A DNA stretch of 64,000 nt, from NCBI GenBank assembly GCA_034620365.1, contig JAQGEQ010000363.1:186001-250000 (forward strand), read 5' to 3'. Source of the stretch: Pegea sp. RAD2-039. Lineage: Eukaryota; Chordata; Thaliacea; Salpida; Salpidae. Positions 1 to 11,146 of the stretch are shown one piece after another. The translations under genes were made by a program, and so were the position numbers. Numbering within the stretch: position 1 is the first letter of the stretch; every line of letters starts with the position of its first letter. The notes beneath the pieces are model-generated. The model did no database searches. It had not been told where the DNA came from and saw only the letters and a list, made by a program, of their open reading frames with translations.

Positions 1-1990
1 TGAAGGAGCTTGGATGAAAGACACAAAAGGTCGAATTAGTTTTATTGTTTTGAAATCTTTCTTTTATTTTAGAAACAGTAAAAATTAAAGCAGCAACTTT
101 TCTAGTTTTTAAACTTCAAATTATTTTAATTAAACATCGATTTTGAATCAAATCATTTAACATCTTAAGTTTTTACTGACATCAAATTTTTGAAAGCTAA
201 AACATGAATCATCAAACTATCTTCATCTTCATTTAGGAGCTAGCATCTGGGACATCTTCACTGAAGATCGAAGCAACATTGCAGTCTTACCCTTAGCAGA
301 GAGCACTTACAAACCAACTAGCATCAATGATGACAAATCAAGTCTCTACACCGGAAAGATTGCTTGTGATTCCTACTATAAAGCTGAATATGATGCTCAG
401 GTCAGTAGACAGACTCTGACTTATTCATTTCATTTCTATCTGCTTATACAACAGCTGGTTAGTAGCTTAGATGTATCTCAATATCGATTCTCCCTGTCTT
501 GGTCTCGACTGGTACCTAGTGGTAATGTTGATGATGGAATTAATTCTGAAGCAGTCTCCTATTACTCCCACTTGATTGATTTGCTCATCGAACGTCAGAT
601 CTCTCCTACTATCACTCTACATCACTTTGATCTTCCACAAAAATTACAAGAATCTGGAGGTACTTTTGTTTATCTTTAAGACTAAATATTTTATCCTCTT
701 CGATCTGTAGGATGGAAAGATCAGCAGACCGTAGATTTGTTCAAAAAGTTTGCTGAGTTTTGCTTCGAGACTTTTGGGGATAAAATTAAAAATTGGATCA
801 CAATATTTGACCCTCAATCGATAGCTTGGAAAGGATATGGAAGTGGAGTTCATGCTCCTGGTGGATAAGTCTTTAGATGAAGATATATGTTTTTAGCAAT
901 GATTTTGCAGGTAAATCTGAAGATCCAGGATCAGATCCTTATCTAGTTGGCAAGATGTTGTTGTTGGCACATTCTCATGCATATGAGAGTTATGATTCCA
1001 AGTATCGAGAAACACAACAGGGACAAGTAACTCTGATGTTTACATCACAGTCATTTAAACAATTTGAATCTAATCTTTCAGGTGTCGATTGCTTTAAAAT
1101 CTGACTGGTTTGAACCAATGAATGCTTCTAAAGAAGAAGATTCAAGTGCCGCTCTTCTTGCTTTATCCTTTCAGTTAGGATGGTTTGCTGAACCAATATT
1201 TTTAACTGGAGACTATCCGCAAATAATGAAAGATCAGGTTCTTTCGAAGAGTGATTCAGAGACTCGTTTAGTAGAGTTAACAGATGATGAGAAGATTCTT
1301 ATCAAAGGTTTTAATCTTCTTCATTTTCAGATCATTTTAGCTATTTTTTTTAGGAAGTGCTGACTTCTTTTATCTGATTCCCGGAGATGTACAATCTACA
1401 ATCTATCAAGATCAACAAGGATCTTCTCCTTCTTACCTCACAGATCAGGTTCGAATCGTCGGAAGCTTCTTTGTTCAATTAATTTCTATATTTTTTTAAG
1501 GATTTAATGACTGAAGTTGACGAATCAAAACTCTCAGTCAGAAGGCTTCTGTATTTTGTATCAACAACTTATCTACTTGATTCTACTATTGAAAAGTTTA
1601 ATGAAAAAACTCCAATATTCGTTGGTGATGCTGGTTTTTACACTAGTCAGATGGCTTCAAACGTCTTTGATGATTATGAAAGAGTTGATTATTATAAAAA
1701 GATGTTAAATGATGTCCTAAAAGGTATCAAACTGGAAAATCAAAACTTGAAATATTTTCGAAACCGATTTTACAGCTAGTGTAGTTGACAAAGTTCAAGT
1801 TGCTGGTTTTAGTGTTCGGCTGATGGATGGTTTTGAATGGGAAAATGGTTATACAAAGAGAGCTGGTTTATTCCATGTTGACTTCAATGATATAAATAGG
1901 TTTGTTTTTAATAAAAAAATAATTTAACTGATAATTAAATACGAGTTTTCAGACCACGAACAGCTAAAAGCTCAGCTACTTTCTACAAGA
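1..1990 (+). other. GH1 domain A, catalytically degenerate (partial)
   Basis: First visible GH1 domain of the glycosidase. Recognisable blocks are ASIWDIF (about 238), [13 protein letters not shown] (about 480), HHFDLPQKL (about 623), [15 protein letters not shown] (about 1177) and [20 protein letters not shown] (about 1826). At the acid/base position the usual TFNEP is TIFDP (about 802-816). At the nucleophile position the usual TENG is GDAG (about 1624-1635). Both Glu are replaced, here by Asp, so retaining glycosidase activity is unlikely. Confidence 0.8.
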
Positions 1991-4900
1991 AAATGATTAA
2001 GATGAATGGATTTACAAGATCAGTTGATCAAGTTACTCTTTACACTAGTTTTCCCGATAATTTTATATTCGGAGCGGCAACAGCAGCCTTTTCAGTGAGT
2101 CTGCTTCAACAAACAGAAGAGATTTTTAGAGAGATTCTTCAAGATCAATTTTCAAATTAACACTTTCTAGGTTGAAGGAGGCGTCGAAAGCAGAACCGAA
2201 TTAAGTGTCTGGGACGATTGGGAAGGACTTGAAGGTGTTGACCTTTCATCTGCAGACCAATACCACAAATGGAGCGAGGACTTGGGATACATTGGCGAAA
2301 TGCAACTCAAACAATACAGAACATCAATTTCTTGGTCTAGGTAGGCACTAAGCGTCTACAACTGGTCCGCATTTACATATGACCAACTATACTAGAGTTT
2401 TAAGTGATCCTCAAGTGCTGACCACCTACTATCGCCCCTTTTTCGAGTCTCTAACCAGCTCAGGAGTCGAAGTGGTTGCTGAATTATACCATTTCGACCT
2501 TCCCGTCAAGTTTCAACCAACTGGAGGCTGGCTCGACGATTCCATTATTTCCGAGTTTGTCTCTTACGCTGATGATGTCATTGGTGCTCTTAATGACGTC
2601 ATCGCAACGTGGATACCTATCGCCTTGCCTTATCACGAGGTTATTAGACGCGATATGTGACTAGTTGTAACTTGTTGTTCTATGACAACAGGTGATAAAT
2701 GGGTACGCTACTAATAAGTGGCCGCCTGGTCTCAACGACTTACAATCAGCTTACAAGGCAGCCCACAACATGCTGAGGGCACATGCAGCCGTCTACAATC
2801 TATTTGAGACCAATTACAAGTGAATGAAGCTGATTCAATATATGAATTTTGTATTTGGAAACCCTGTTTTGTGCAGAACCGGAAATAGACGAATGGGGGT
2901 CTCTGTGGTCGGAGACTGGGCCGAACCAAACAACCCGTCTAATCAAGCTGATTATACTTCACGTGATCGGTTTTTGGAAGCCACTATTGGCTGGTTTTTG
3001 CATCCACTTCTAGCTGGGGATTACCCAAAGTCAATCCGAGAAGATCTTGGAGATATGATCCCCACCTTTAGCTTGGACGACCAGGCCCTGATGGTTGACA
3101 GCTTCGATTTTGTGTGTTTGGACCACTTTACAACTAAAATGGTTTAAAATTATCTGTTGTATTTCTTGATTTTCACTCAACTAGCTTCTTTTAGGTGAAT
3201 TCACAAATGCAAAGATTTGACCTCACATCTGCTGCTACTGTTGACCCAACTATTGTGGTCCGGCCCACTGGAGTTAGACATGTTTTGAATTATATCAGTG
3301 ACATTTACTTAGACAATAAACCAGTCCTGGTTACTTGTGGCTTTCCTGAAAGAAATGAAGAAAGTGATGAACAAAATTTGATCAACTCTCAAAGCAAGAT
3401 GGATTATATTAACGAAGTCCTGAAAGGTATCTTCTGATCTTTGTGACCTTTTAAAACTTTTAAACTCTGATCTTAGCCCGTGTCTTGGATGGTGTGAGAA
3501 TAGAGTCATACATTCATCGCTCTTTTATCAACGGAATTGAATGGGATTTAGGGTATTCGGCTGAGTAAGTACCCCTGACTCAAAAAATTCCGAAACAACT
3601 GGGACTCTCACAGATACGGATGCCTCAGCTTCGATCCTACCTCCAAAGCCCGATCTTATTCGACATTCGGATGGAATTATAAAAATCTTATCGACCTCCG
3701 GGAGTTTACACCTTCGTACAGCATCACTGAAGTCTTTAAGATTGAGACTAGTGTCCCAGGAGGAAGAAGAGCTTTTGATAAGTTATCTCCTTCAGAAATA
3801 CCTTCAAAGGCTGGAATAGCAGTTTGGGATGTAAGTGATTGCTTAAAGATTTGCTGGTTGCTTATTGGACGATTCCTGTAGGAGTTCAGTTCAGAACCAT
3901 CACGTGACATCAACAAGTTCTATTATGACGTCTTTCCGAACGGATTTAAATGGAGTGTATCAACTTCCGCTTATCAGGTACTGATCTAAAGAGCTTCTAC
4001 TTGATTCTCAAATTTGTTTTGAAGATTGAAGGAGGTTGGGATGCTGATGGAAAGGGTCCTAGCATCTGGGACACATTTTCTCATCAAGATGGTCGAATCG
4101 CGAATGGTGACACTGGAGATGTTTCCTGTGATAGTTACCACAAGGTAAAGATCACTCTTGCTCTCTCATTACTTCTTAATTCATCTTCTTTTTATCAGGT
4201 TGACGAAGATGTTGGATTGATAAAGATGCTTGGAGTGCATCAATACCGCTTTTCTATCTCATGGGCTCGCATCTTTCCTGATGGGACTCTTTCATCTTTT
4301 AACCAACTAGGAGTCGACTACTACAACCAGCTGATAGATGGATTGATGTCGGCTGGCATCGAACCAGTTGTTACTCTCTACCATTGGGACTTACCCCAGG
4401 TTTGAAATTCACCAATCAGTAAACACCAAGCTCAATTTTCGGGACTTTTTAGGCACTAGAAGATGTTGGAGGACTTTTGAACTCAAGTGTGATTTCACAC
4501 TTCAATGATTATGCAGACTTCTGCTTCGAGGAGTTTGGAGATAGAGTGAAGATGTGGATCACATTTAATGAACCTTATGTAGTCACGTGGTTAGGGTATG
4601 TGTGGTTGATGACCAGCTGGTCACTTACTTTCAAGTGTTACTTTCATAGATATGGAATCGGAGTTTTTGCCCCAGGATTATATCGACCTGCAGACGCCCC
4701 ATACATTGCAGGTCATAACATCATTAGAGCTCATGCTAAAGCTTATCGAACTTATGAGTCTAAGTACAAAGCTAGTCAGCAAGGTATTGTGGGCATGACA
4801 CTTAGTACAGAGTGGCCCGAACCAATGGACCCGTCCAGTGAAATTGACCACAGAGCTGCAGACAGATTTATCCAGGTGCTTTTATTATCAATTGATTGAA

Positions 4901-7900
4901 TTTTATTTTTTAAAACTTTTTTTAGTCAATTATGGGCTGGTTTGCTCATCCGATTTTCAAAAATGGGGATTACCCAGAAGTTGTAAAGGATTACGTGTTG
5001 AAGAAAAGCCTCGCAGAGGGTCAGTTATTTTCGGAAGATTCCCGCTCAATTGGCTCACTTATAATTTCAAGGTCTTACCCAATCCCGGCTTCCGGAATTT
5101 ACGGAAGATGAAAAAGAAGAGATTGCAGGAACTTTTGACTTCTTTGCCCTAAACGCCTATACAAGTCGATTAGTGACCGAAAAAAATCATACCGGTGAAC
5201 CATCGTGGGAAAAGGATCGGGACACATATGAGGTAAGCTCTTGATACTAAAGATCTCCTAAAAACATCTTCATCTTTCTATGAAGATTCCAATCCCAGGA
5301 GCTAAACAAGGATACCCAGATTGGTTACAAGTGGTCCCTTGGGGAATCAGAAGACTTTTGAAGTGGATAAAGTTAGAATACAATAATCCTCCTGTGTACA
5401 TCACGGAGAACGGAGTCGGGACTAGTGTCCCGGATGTAGATGACGAAGATCGAGTCCAGTTTTTGAAAGCTTACATTAATGAGGCCCTGAAAGGTTAATT
5501 GCAACAAATTGATTAGGAAAAGTTTTAAATTTCTTTCCAAATGTTTCAGCGCATCATTTAGATGATGTAGATCTTCGTGGATATACTGCTTGGTCACTTA
5601 TGGACAATTTTGAATGGAATTCGGGTTATGGACCACGATTTGGTCTATTTGAGGTGGATTTTAATGATGACAGCCGACCAAGGACTCCAAAAAGATCTTC
5701 TATTTACTACAAGTGATTAATTTTTATATTTTTAACCACTCTCTTAATCCAAAATCGAAGTTTATTTTGAAAAACCAATTTGTAGCAAAAATCTAAAATC
5801 TAAAAAATTAAGATTTATCTGACAGCCTCCGGAAGTTATCAGAAGTAGTTTAATAATTTAAATTTCACGTCAAACACCAAAATATGGTAAGAAGCTGACC
5901 TTGATGACGAATACAAAATCTTGTGGTGAATGATTCAAGTAGTCATGTACCAAATCAACCTTGTTGAAACATTGAGCCAAAAACTTGGATATTTCTGTAA
6001 AGTCTTCCTAAAGATGAAACGGAGATTAAATATTTGTGAAATAATTTTGAAGTTTTTCAACGCAACTTTCAACTGAGTCTTATCATTGATTTTTTCAGTG
6101 AGATTATCCGTAATAATGGATTCCCACCACTTGATAGAGATGAGCGACTTGTAGGAAGTTTTCCTGATGACTTTATTTGGGCGGTAGCAACATCCGCTTA
6201 TCAAGTAACTTATTCGTTCTGAAGATCTGAATCTATGAAAACTTGATGATGATTTAGATTGAAGGAGGATACAAGCAAGATGGAAAAGGATTTGGAATCT
6301 GGGATCAAACTTCACATACTCCAGGACTAGTTCAAGTATCTTAAATTTCTTTTCTATGATTTATAAAAAGTCTAAACCCTGAACGTTGCTCTGGATGTTG
6401 CTCTTTTTTTGACAGAAAGATAACAACGGCGATGTTGCTTGCGATAGTTACAACAAAGTTGAAGAAGATATCAAAATACTCAATGAGATGCAAGTGACCA
6501 CCTACAGGTGAGTCTCATATGATCATATGATCATCAGATCCCACTTTATCTTCATGTTTTATAGATTTAGTATTTCCTGGCCTCGTATTCTTCCTACTGG
6601 TTACTACAATGGACCAGAAAGTTTGAATCAGGAAGGGATCCGATACTACAACATACTAATCAATCGACTCTTGGATGTTGGGATCGAACCGATGGTTACT
6701 TTGTATCATTGGGATCTTCCAATGCAGCTACAGGTTGACAATCTTGTCTTTCAAAACAATTAATTCTTATCCTGATCGTTGTAGTGGGATTTTGGAGGAT
6801 GGACTGATGAACAAATCATTGAAGCTTTCACCAACTATGCAGATATCTGCTTCGAACATTTCGGGGATAGAGTTAAGAAATGGATCACATTTAATGAGCC
6901 CTGGGTCTTTAGTGTCCTTGGTTACTCTGATGGCGCCCATTCTCCTAATATCAAGGACTCTGGATCCTCTGAATACAAATCAGGACACAATTTGCTTCTT
7001 GCTCATGCAAAGACTTACCAGTAAAGATCAAATAAAGATCAGAGGAAGTGTTTAGAATTTGTGTCTTTTCAGCTTGTATCAAGCAAAGTACAAGGTGTCT
7101 CAAAACGGCAAAGTTGGTATCACAATGAACTGTGATTGGTCAGAACCTCGCAACATTTACAGAGAAGCAGATCACGACGCACGTGAGCGTCTCTTACAAT
7201 TCTTTATTGGCTGGTTTGCTAATCCCATTTTCGTCAACGGGGATTACCCGGAAGTGATGAAAGTAGGAAGTTCAGAAGTTCAAATTGAGTTTTTTTTTAT
7301 ACTTTTTGATGTTTCAGACACTGATTGAAGAGCGGAGCAAAGCTCAGGGATTAGAAAGTTCACGACTTCCACAGTTTACTGAAGACGAGAAGTCTCAGAT
7401 CTATGGATCTTCCGACTTTTTCGGACTTAATCATTACACGACAAACTTGGCGTTTACTAATTATGGCCCAGCTGGTTCATCAAGAAGCTATTATGAGGAC
7501 CGCGAGTCAAGTAGCCAACCAGATGCAACTTGGCCGCAAGCTGAGTCCACATGGCTGTTTGAAGTGAGATGGTTGACGGTCTGTGAGTGACTGGTCATCA
7601 TTTTTATGGTGGATAGGTTCCTTGGGGCATTAGACGCTTGTTGAAGTGGATCAAAGCTCAGTATGGAGATCCTGAGATCATCATTACAGAGAATGGATTC
7701 TCAGAGTCTGGCGAATCTTCAGAGCTAAACGATTATTGGAGGAAAGAATTTTATGTCGGTTACATTAACGAAGTACTGAAAGGTGAGATGAAACACTAGG
7801 TGGCGTTGTTGAAAGTGAAACTTTTCTAATTGATCAGCACGAGAATTGGACCAGGTCAATGTCCAAGGCTACACGGCCTGGTCATTAATGGACAACTTTG

Positions 7901-8437
7901 AATGGGCAGAGGGCTACACTGAACGCTTTGGTCTCCATTGGATTGATTTTAATGATGATGAAAGACCTCGAGTCGCTAAGGAGTCAGTTGAGTGCTATAA
8001 AGAGATCATGAGAAGATCATTTCCTGGTGACATAGATGATTTAGAGTATTGCCGATTTCAAGTAGAAGCAGATCCAGGTATCAGAGATTCATCTCAAAAT
8101 CTCGACTTAATCCGAGTTTTTACAGTTCCAGGACCCTCAATTCCACCAGCTGAGCCTTCTGTCACGGATCCTGTTGAAGAAGAAAGTTATATCGACTTTC
8201 TTGGAAACCAGTTATCTCTAAGCACTGCTAGCACAACTCTGAATGCTCTCTTTGGGGTCTCAATCGCTCTCTTCTGCATGTTTACCTCTTCGCTAATCGC
8301 ATGTTGTATGTGAAGCAAGATGAGCTTGATTAGGTGTGATCTCATTTATGATTTTGTTTGTAGATTGTCGGGCGTCCAGATCGAAGAAATGTAAAAGTGG
8401 AAGAGATAACTTGGCGATGAGTAGCATCAATCTTTAA
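1..8437 (+). CDS. Lactase-phlorizin-hydrolase-like membrane protein with four GH1 domains (5' end outside window)
   Basis: The gene encodes an extracellular beta-glycosidase of family GH1, tethered to the membrane at its C-terminus. I traced about 36 short exons through GT-AG introns of about 45-400 nt. The window opens inside the first visible domain (EGAWMKDTK, 1-28), so the true start lies upstream. Four GH1 domains follow one another. Signatures include [27 protein letters not shown] and ITENG. Domains three and four keep both catalytic Glu; domains one and two do not. The last domain is followed by a linker, a hydrophobic helix (about 8230-8305) and a short basic tail on a separate exon (8364-8437). 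This layout matches vertebrate lactase-phlorizin hydrolase, where only the third and fourth domains are catalytic. Substrate cannot be read from the sequence. Polyadenylation signals lie at 8490 and 8500. Confidence 0.9.
2048..3690 (+). other. GH1 domain B, catalytically degenerate
   Basis: Second GH1 domain, beginning near [11 protein letters not shown] (about 2060-2093) and VEGGVESR (from 2172). [20 protein letters not shown] and [13 protein letters not shown] are conserved. The acid/base block reads WIPIALPYH (about 2611) instead of WITFNEPYV. The nucleophile block reads VTCGF (about 3328) instead of ITENGF. Neither catalytic Glu is present, and the normally conserved DNFEW block is [10 protein letters not shown] (about 3532). 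It is probably a structural or chaperone-like domain. Confidence 0.8.
3929..5714 (+). other. GH1 domain C, catalytic residues intact
   Basis: Third GH1 domain. [17 protein letters not shown] is split by an intron at the usual place. It contains [22 protein letters not shown], the acid/base motif ITFNEP (Glu codon 4570-4572), [28 protein letters not shown], the nucleophile motif ITENGVG (Glu codon 5406-5408) and WSLMDNFEW. All key residues expected of a retaining beta-glycosidase are present. One 51-nt intron inside [15 protein letters not shown] (about 5022-5072) must be removed to keep the frame. Confidence 0.85.
6130..8020 (+). other. GH1 domain D, catalytic residues intact
   Basis: Fourth GH1 domain. 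[22 protein letters not shown] is intron-split as in domains B and C. It has [21 protein letters not shown], the acid/base motif ITFNEPW (Glu codon 6896-6898), [38 protein letters not shown], the nucleophile motif ITENGF (Glu codon 7689-7691) and [13 protein letters not shown]. By position it corresponds to the lactase domain of the vertebrate protein. Whether the substrate is the same is unknown. Confidence 0.85.
8200..8437 (+). other. C-terminal membrane anchor and basic tail of the glycosidase
   Basis: A hydrophobic stretch ([19 protein letters not shown]) ends at a consensus donor GTATGT at 8306. Splicing to the acceptor at 8363 gives a 24-residue tail starting [11 protein letters not shown] and ending at TAA 8435-8437. 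Without splicing, translation would end at TGA 8311-8313 and the basic stop-transfer residues would be lost. The basic cluster after the helix favours the spliced form and a type I topology. Confidence 0.7.
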
Positions 8438-8645
8438 TTACTTTTTATTATCACCGTCGTTGTAAATAAGAACAAAATTGAAATGGAATAATAAAAAAGA
8501 ATAAAAAACAAATTGTTTCTCGTCAAAGTTTGAAGTTGAGTTTTAATACGAGAATTTCTGTTGATAGTTGTTGATTAAAAAGAATTATTGATGTAAAGAG
8601 CTGATGATATACACAAAGAGTAAATAAATCAGTTTGGCGTCTTCA
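8438..8645. other. Convergent 3' ends of the glycosidase gene and GMPPA
   Basis: This 208-nt gap separates two stop codons that face each other. AATAAA occurs on the plus strand at 8490-8495 and 8500-8505, serving the glycosidase transcript. On the minus strand AATAAA lies at 8449-8444, so a GMPPA transcript using it would end opposite the last exon of the glycosidase and the two 3' UTRs would overlap. No other gene is seen here. Confidence 0.55.
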
Positions 8646-11146
8646 TCAAAGTATGATCTGATTTTGAAATCCGCGGTGTAACTCCTTATTTGGCATCACG
8701 ATCGAATTACGGATGACAACTTCAGCAGGAACAACCACGTCACGACCTGTAAAAATCACGATGTCATCTGTGATATGATGAAAAGACAACTTACCGAGGA
8801 TTGTAGTGGATGGAAGCAGTTTGCCGTGTTTGTCGAACAAGTAGAAATTGTCAGTTGTCGCGTTAGGTGAGTTAGGGTCTAGCTCAGTTGGGGTCCCTTC
8901 AACTCTGGCCCAGTTACCAATAACACAGTGCCAGCCAATGACACTGTTTAAGATACAACTGTGGTCCTGTAAAAATCCTAGATGTTAAAGACTATTGAGA
9001 TGAAGATGAACAAAGACCTTTAACTCGACTCCATCGAGGACAATTGAGTTTCTGACCCGGACCCCTTTCCCAACCACCACACCAGCTGATATGGTCACAT
9101 TTGGTCCAATCTACGAATTAAAAATCTATTAATGGTCCGTGGACATATCTCAGGTTCAACTGACCACGGCAGATGAATCAACTTCAGCTGTGGGATGGAT
9201 AAAGACATTTCCTCGACAATTGGTTTGATCTGTGAGTAGTTCCGGATGCTTGATCTGATACGAATCTAGGATCGCTCGGTTCGCGTAAAGAGCTGATCCT
9301 GCAGATTTGATACTGAGCCAAAATCGGCTGATTCGAAACGCAAATAGCTTCCCGCTCCCTGCAATCTTTGGAAGAACTTCACTTTCAAACGAGATCTTAT
9401 TCAATCTCGTCATCACTTCGTTTAATCCCAAATCTTCAGTGGCATCACATCTAAATGAGATCTGATTAGGGCACCAATCATGTGATAAGAACACTGACCC
9501 GTTGAAGCTCATATTTCGACGAAGTTTTCGTTGAAAATTTTCACCAATGATGTTAAAGATCGTAAAATCGAGAAGAAATACTCCTGCGTTTACATCTCGA
9601 CTCACAAAACTCGCTGGCTTATCGCGGTAATGAACAATCTCATTTGTAGCCTGGTTGATCCCAGCACACCCATAATGAAGAGTTTGATCCTTAGGGAGCT
9701 GGAAGAGAAGATTTTCAGATGTTGTAAACAATTTAGAATACTTTTACTTTGACAGTCATCATTACGTAAGGCATAAACTTTTCTTTGAACTCAATCATGC
9801 CAGCTAGCGGAAAATCACAAAAAACATCACTATACATCAGAAAAAATGCATCAGGTTTTCCATTAGTGATGATATCACGGAAGTGATAGATGCTTCCAGC
9901 TGTTCCCAACATCGCATACTCTTGAAGATAACTACACAATTTTTGAGATTTATTTTTTTAAAGTTTTAAATTGAAAGAAATTATTTATCTTACTTAATGG
10001 GCAGCTTAACAAGTTGTTGTTCTCGTTTGATAAAACGTTTTAAAGCATCATTCGGCTGAAAAGATCCAATCAAAAGGATTTCTATGATGTCCTTGACCTA
10101 GTAAAAGATCAATTTGTTAAAATCATGTTTTTTCAGCTTCACCAATTTATTTTTTTACAAAAATGACGGCAATTTTCTGTGAATTTCAAATTTTGTTATT
10201 AAAGAACGTGAAGTTTTTTTGACCAATCTTTTGAGCTGTCAGAAATCAAAACTGATAAGATGAAACCGTTTGATGCTTAAATTATCCAAGCATCTTAGGA
10301 AATACAGATTAAGTCTGCATTTCAAGTAATCATACAACCAACTACTAAACAAAATTTGCAATTCTTACATGGCTACAAGCTTCAATATGATGATGGATCA
10401 AAGGAAAACCGGCAATAGGAAAAAGAGGTTTTGGCAAGTACAAACTCAAGGGTCGAAATCGAGTTCCTAAAACAATAAACAGATCATAAAAAACGTCAAC
10501 AAAATACAATTTTGTCATAACACACTCTATTGACATAGCTATTTCTCAAGTTAATCATCTCTATAATTTGTTTTGATATTAAAAGTAAATCATAAGAAGT
10601 AAGAGAGATGATTAAATATATAAATTCAGATTGTAATTAGATTTGTTTTGAATGTTGAAAACGAAGGTTGGTGACTGAATGTTAGCCTGAGGCGTATTTC
10701 AAAAGTTCACTCAACAAAAGAAAAACAAATTAAGTAAGTGGCTCTAAAAGTATCTATCGTTGAATTGTTCTTGTCAAAGCCTTATATCAGCTATAGTTAT
10801 GCTTTCAGAATATCTTTATTTTTTTTCTCAATCGTATTAAATCAAATTTTTATATTATCAGATCAATTAAAGATTTCATGAGAGGCTTAAAAACTGTTTG
10901 ATGAATATATAAGACTAAAAATTTGTTATAGATAAAGCTTTCTAAAAATTCTGGTTTATTGTAACGTGAAAATTTTCAATGATCTTATTCAAAATGTCTT
11001 AAGATAAAACAACAAAAATGCTACAATTTAAATTAACAAAATAAATTTAAAAAAGATACAAAATTAAAGAACTTCTAGAAAGGATTCAAAATTATTTTTC
11101 TACCTTTTTCTGGTCCTCCAACAAGGATTACAGCTTTCAACCTCAT
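8646..11146 (-). CDS. GMPPA: GMPPA, GDP-mannose pyrophosphorylase regulatory subunit
   Basis: A nucleotidyltransferase paralogue that, in animals, partners the catalytic subunit GMPPB in cytosolic GDP-mannose synthesis and gives feedback control. I assembled nine exons: 11146-11104, 10466-10369, 10097-9994, 9931-9748, 9698-9499, 9450-9165, 9110-9018, 8966-8795 and 8746-8646. They join in frame to 426 residues, close to the human length of about 420. The start is the ATG of [11 protein letters not shown]. The N-terminal nucleotidyltransferase signature [20 protein letters not shown] is clear, followed by [19 protein letters not shown] and NAGVFLL. The C-terminal half is a left-handed beta-helix ([21 protein letters not shown], then [18 protein letters not shown]). 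It ends in QNQIIL. The first intron (about 640 nt) is unusually long for this window and holds nothing I can identify. Confidence 0.95.

Noticed and set aside
1447-1457. GGTTCGAATCG, resembling a tRNA B box
   Set aside because: It straddles an exon-intron junction of the glycosidase and has no A box or cloverleaf-forming sequence upstream.
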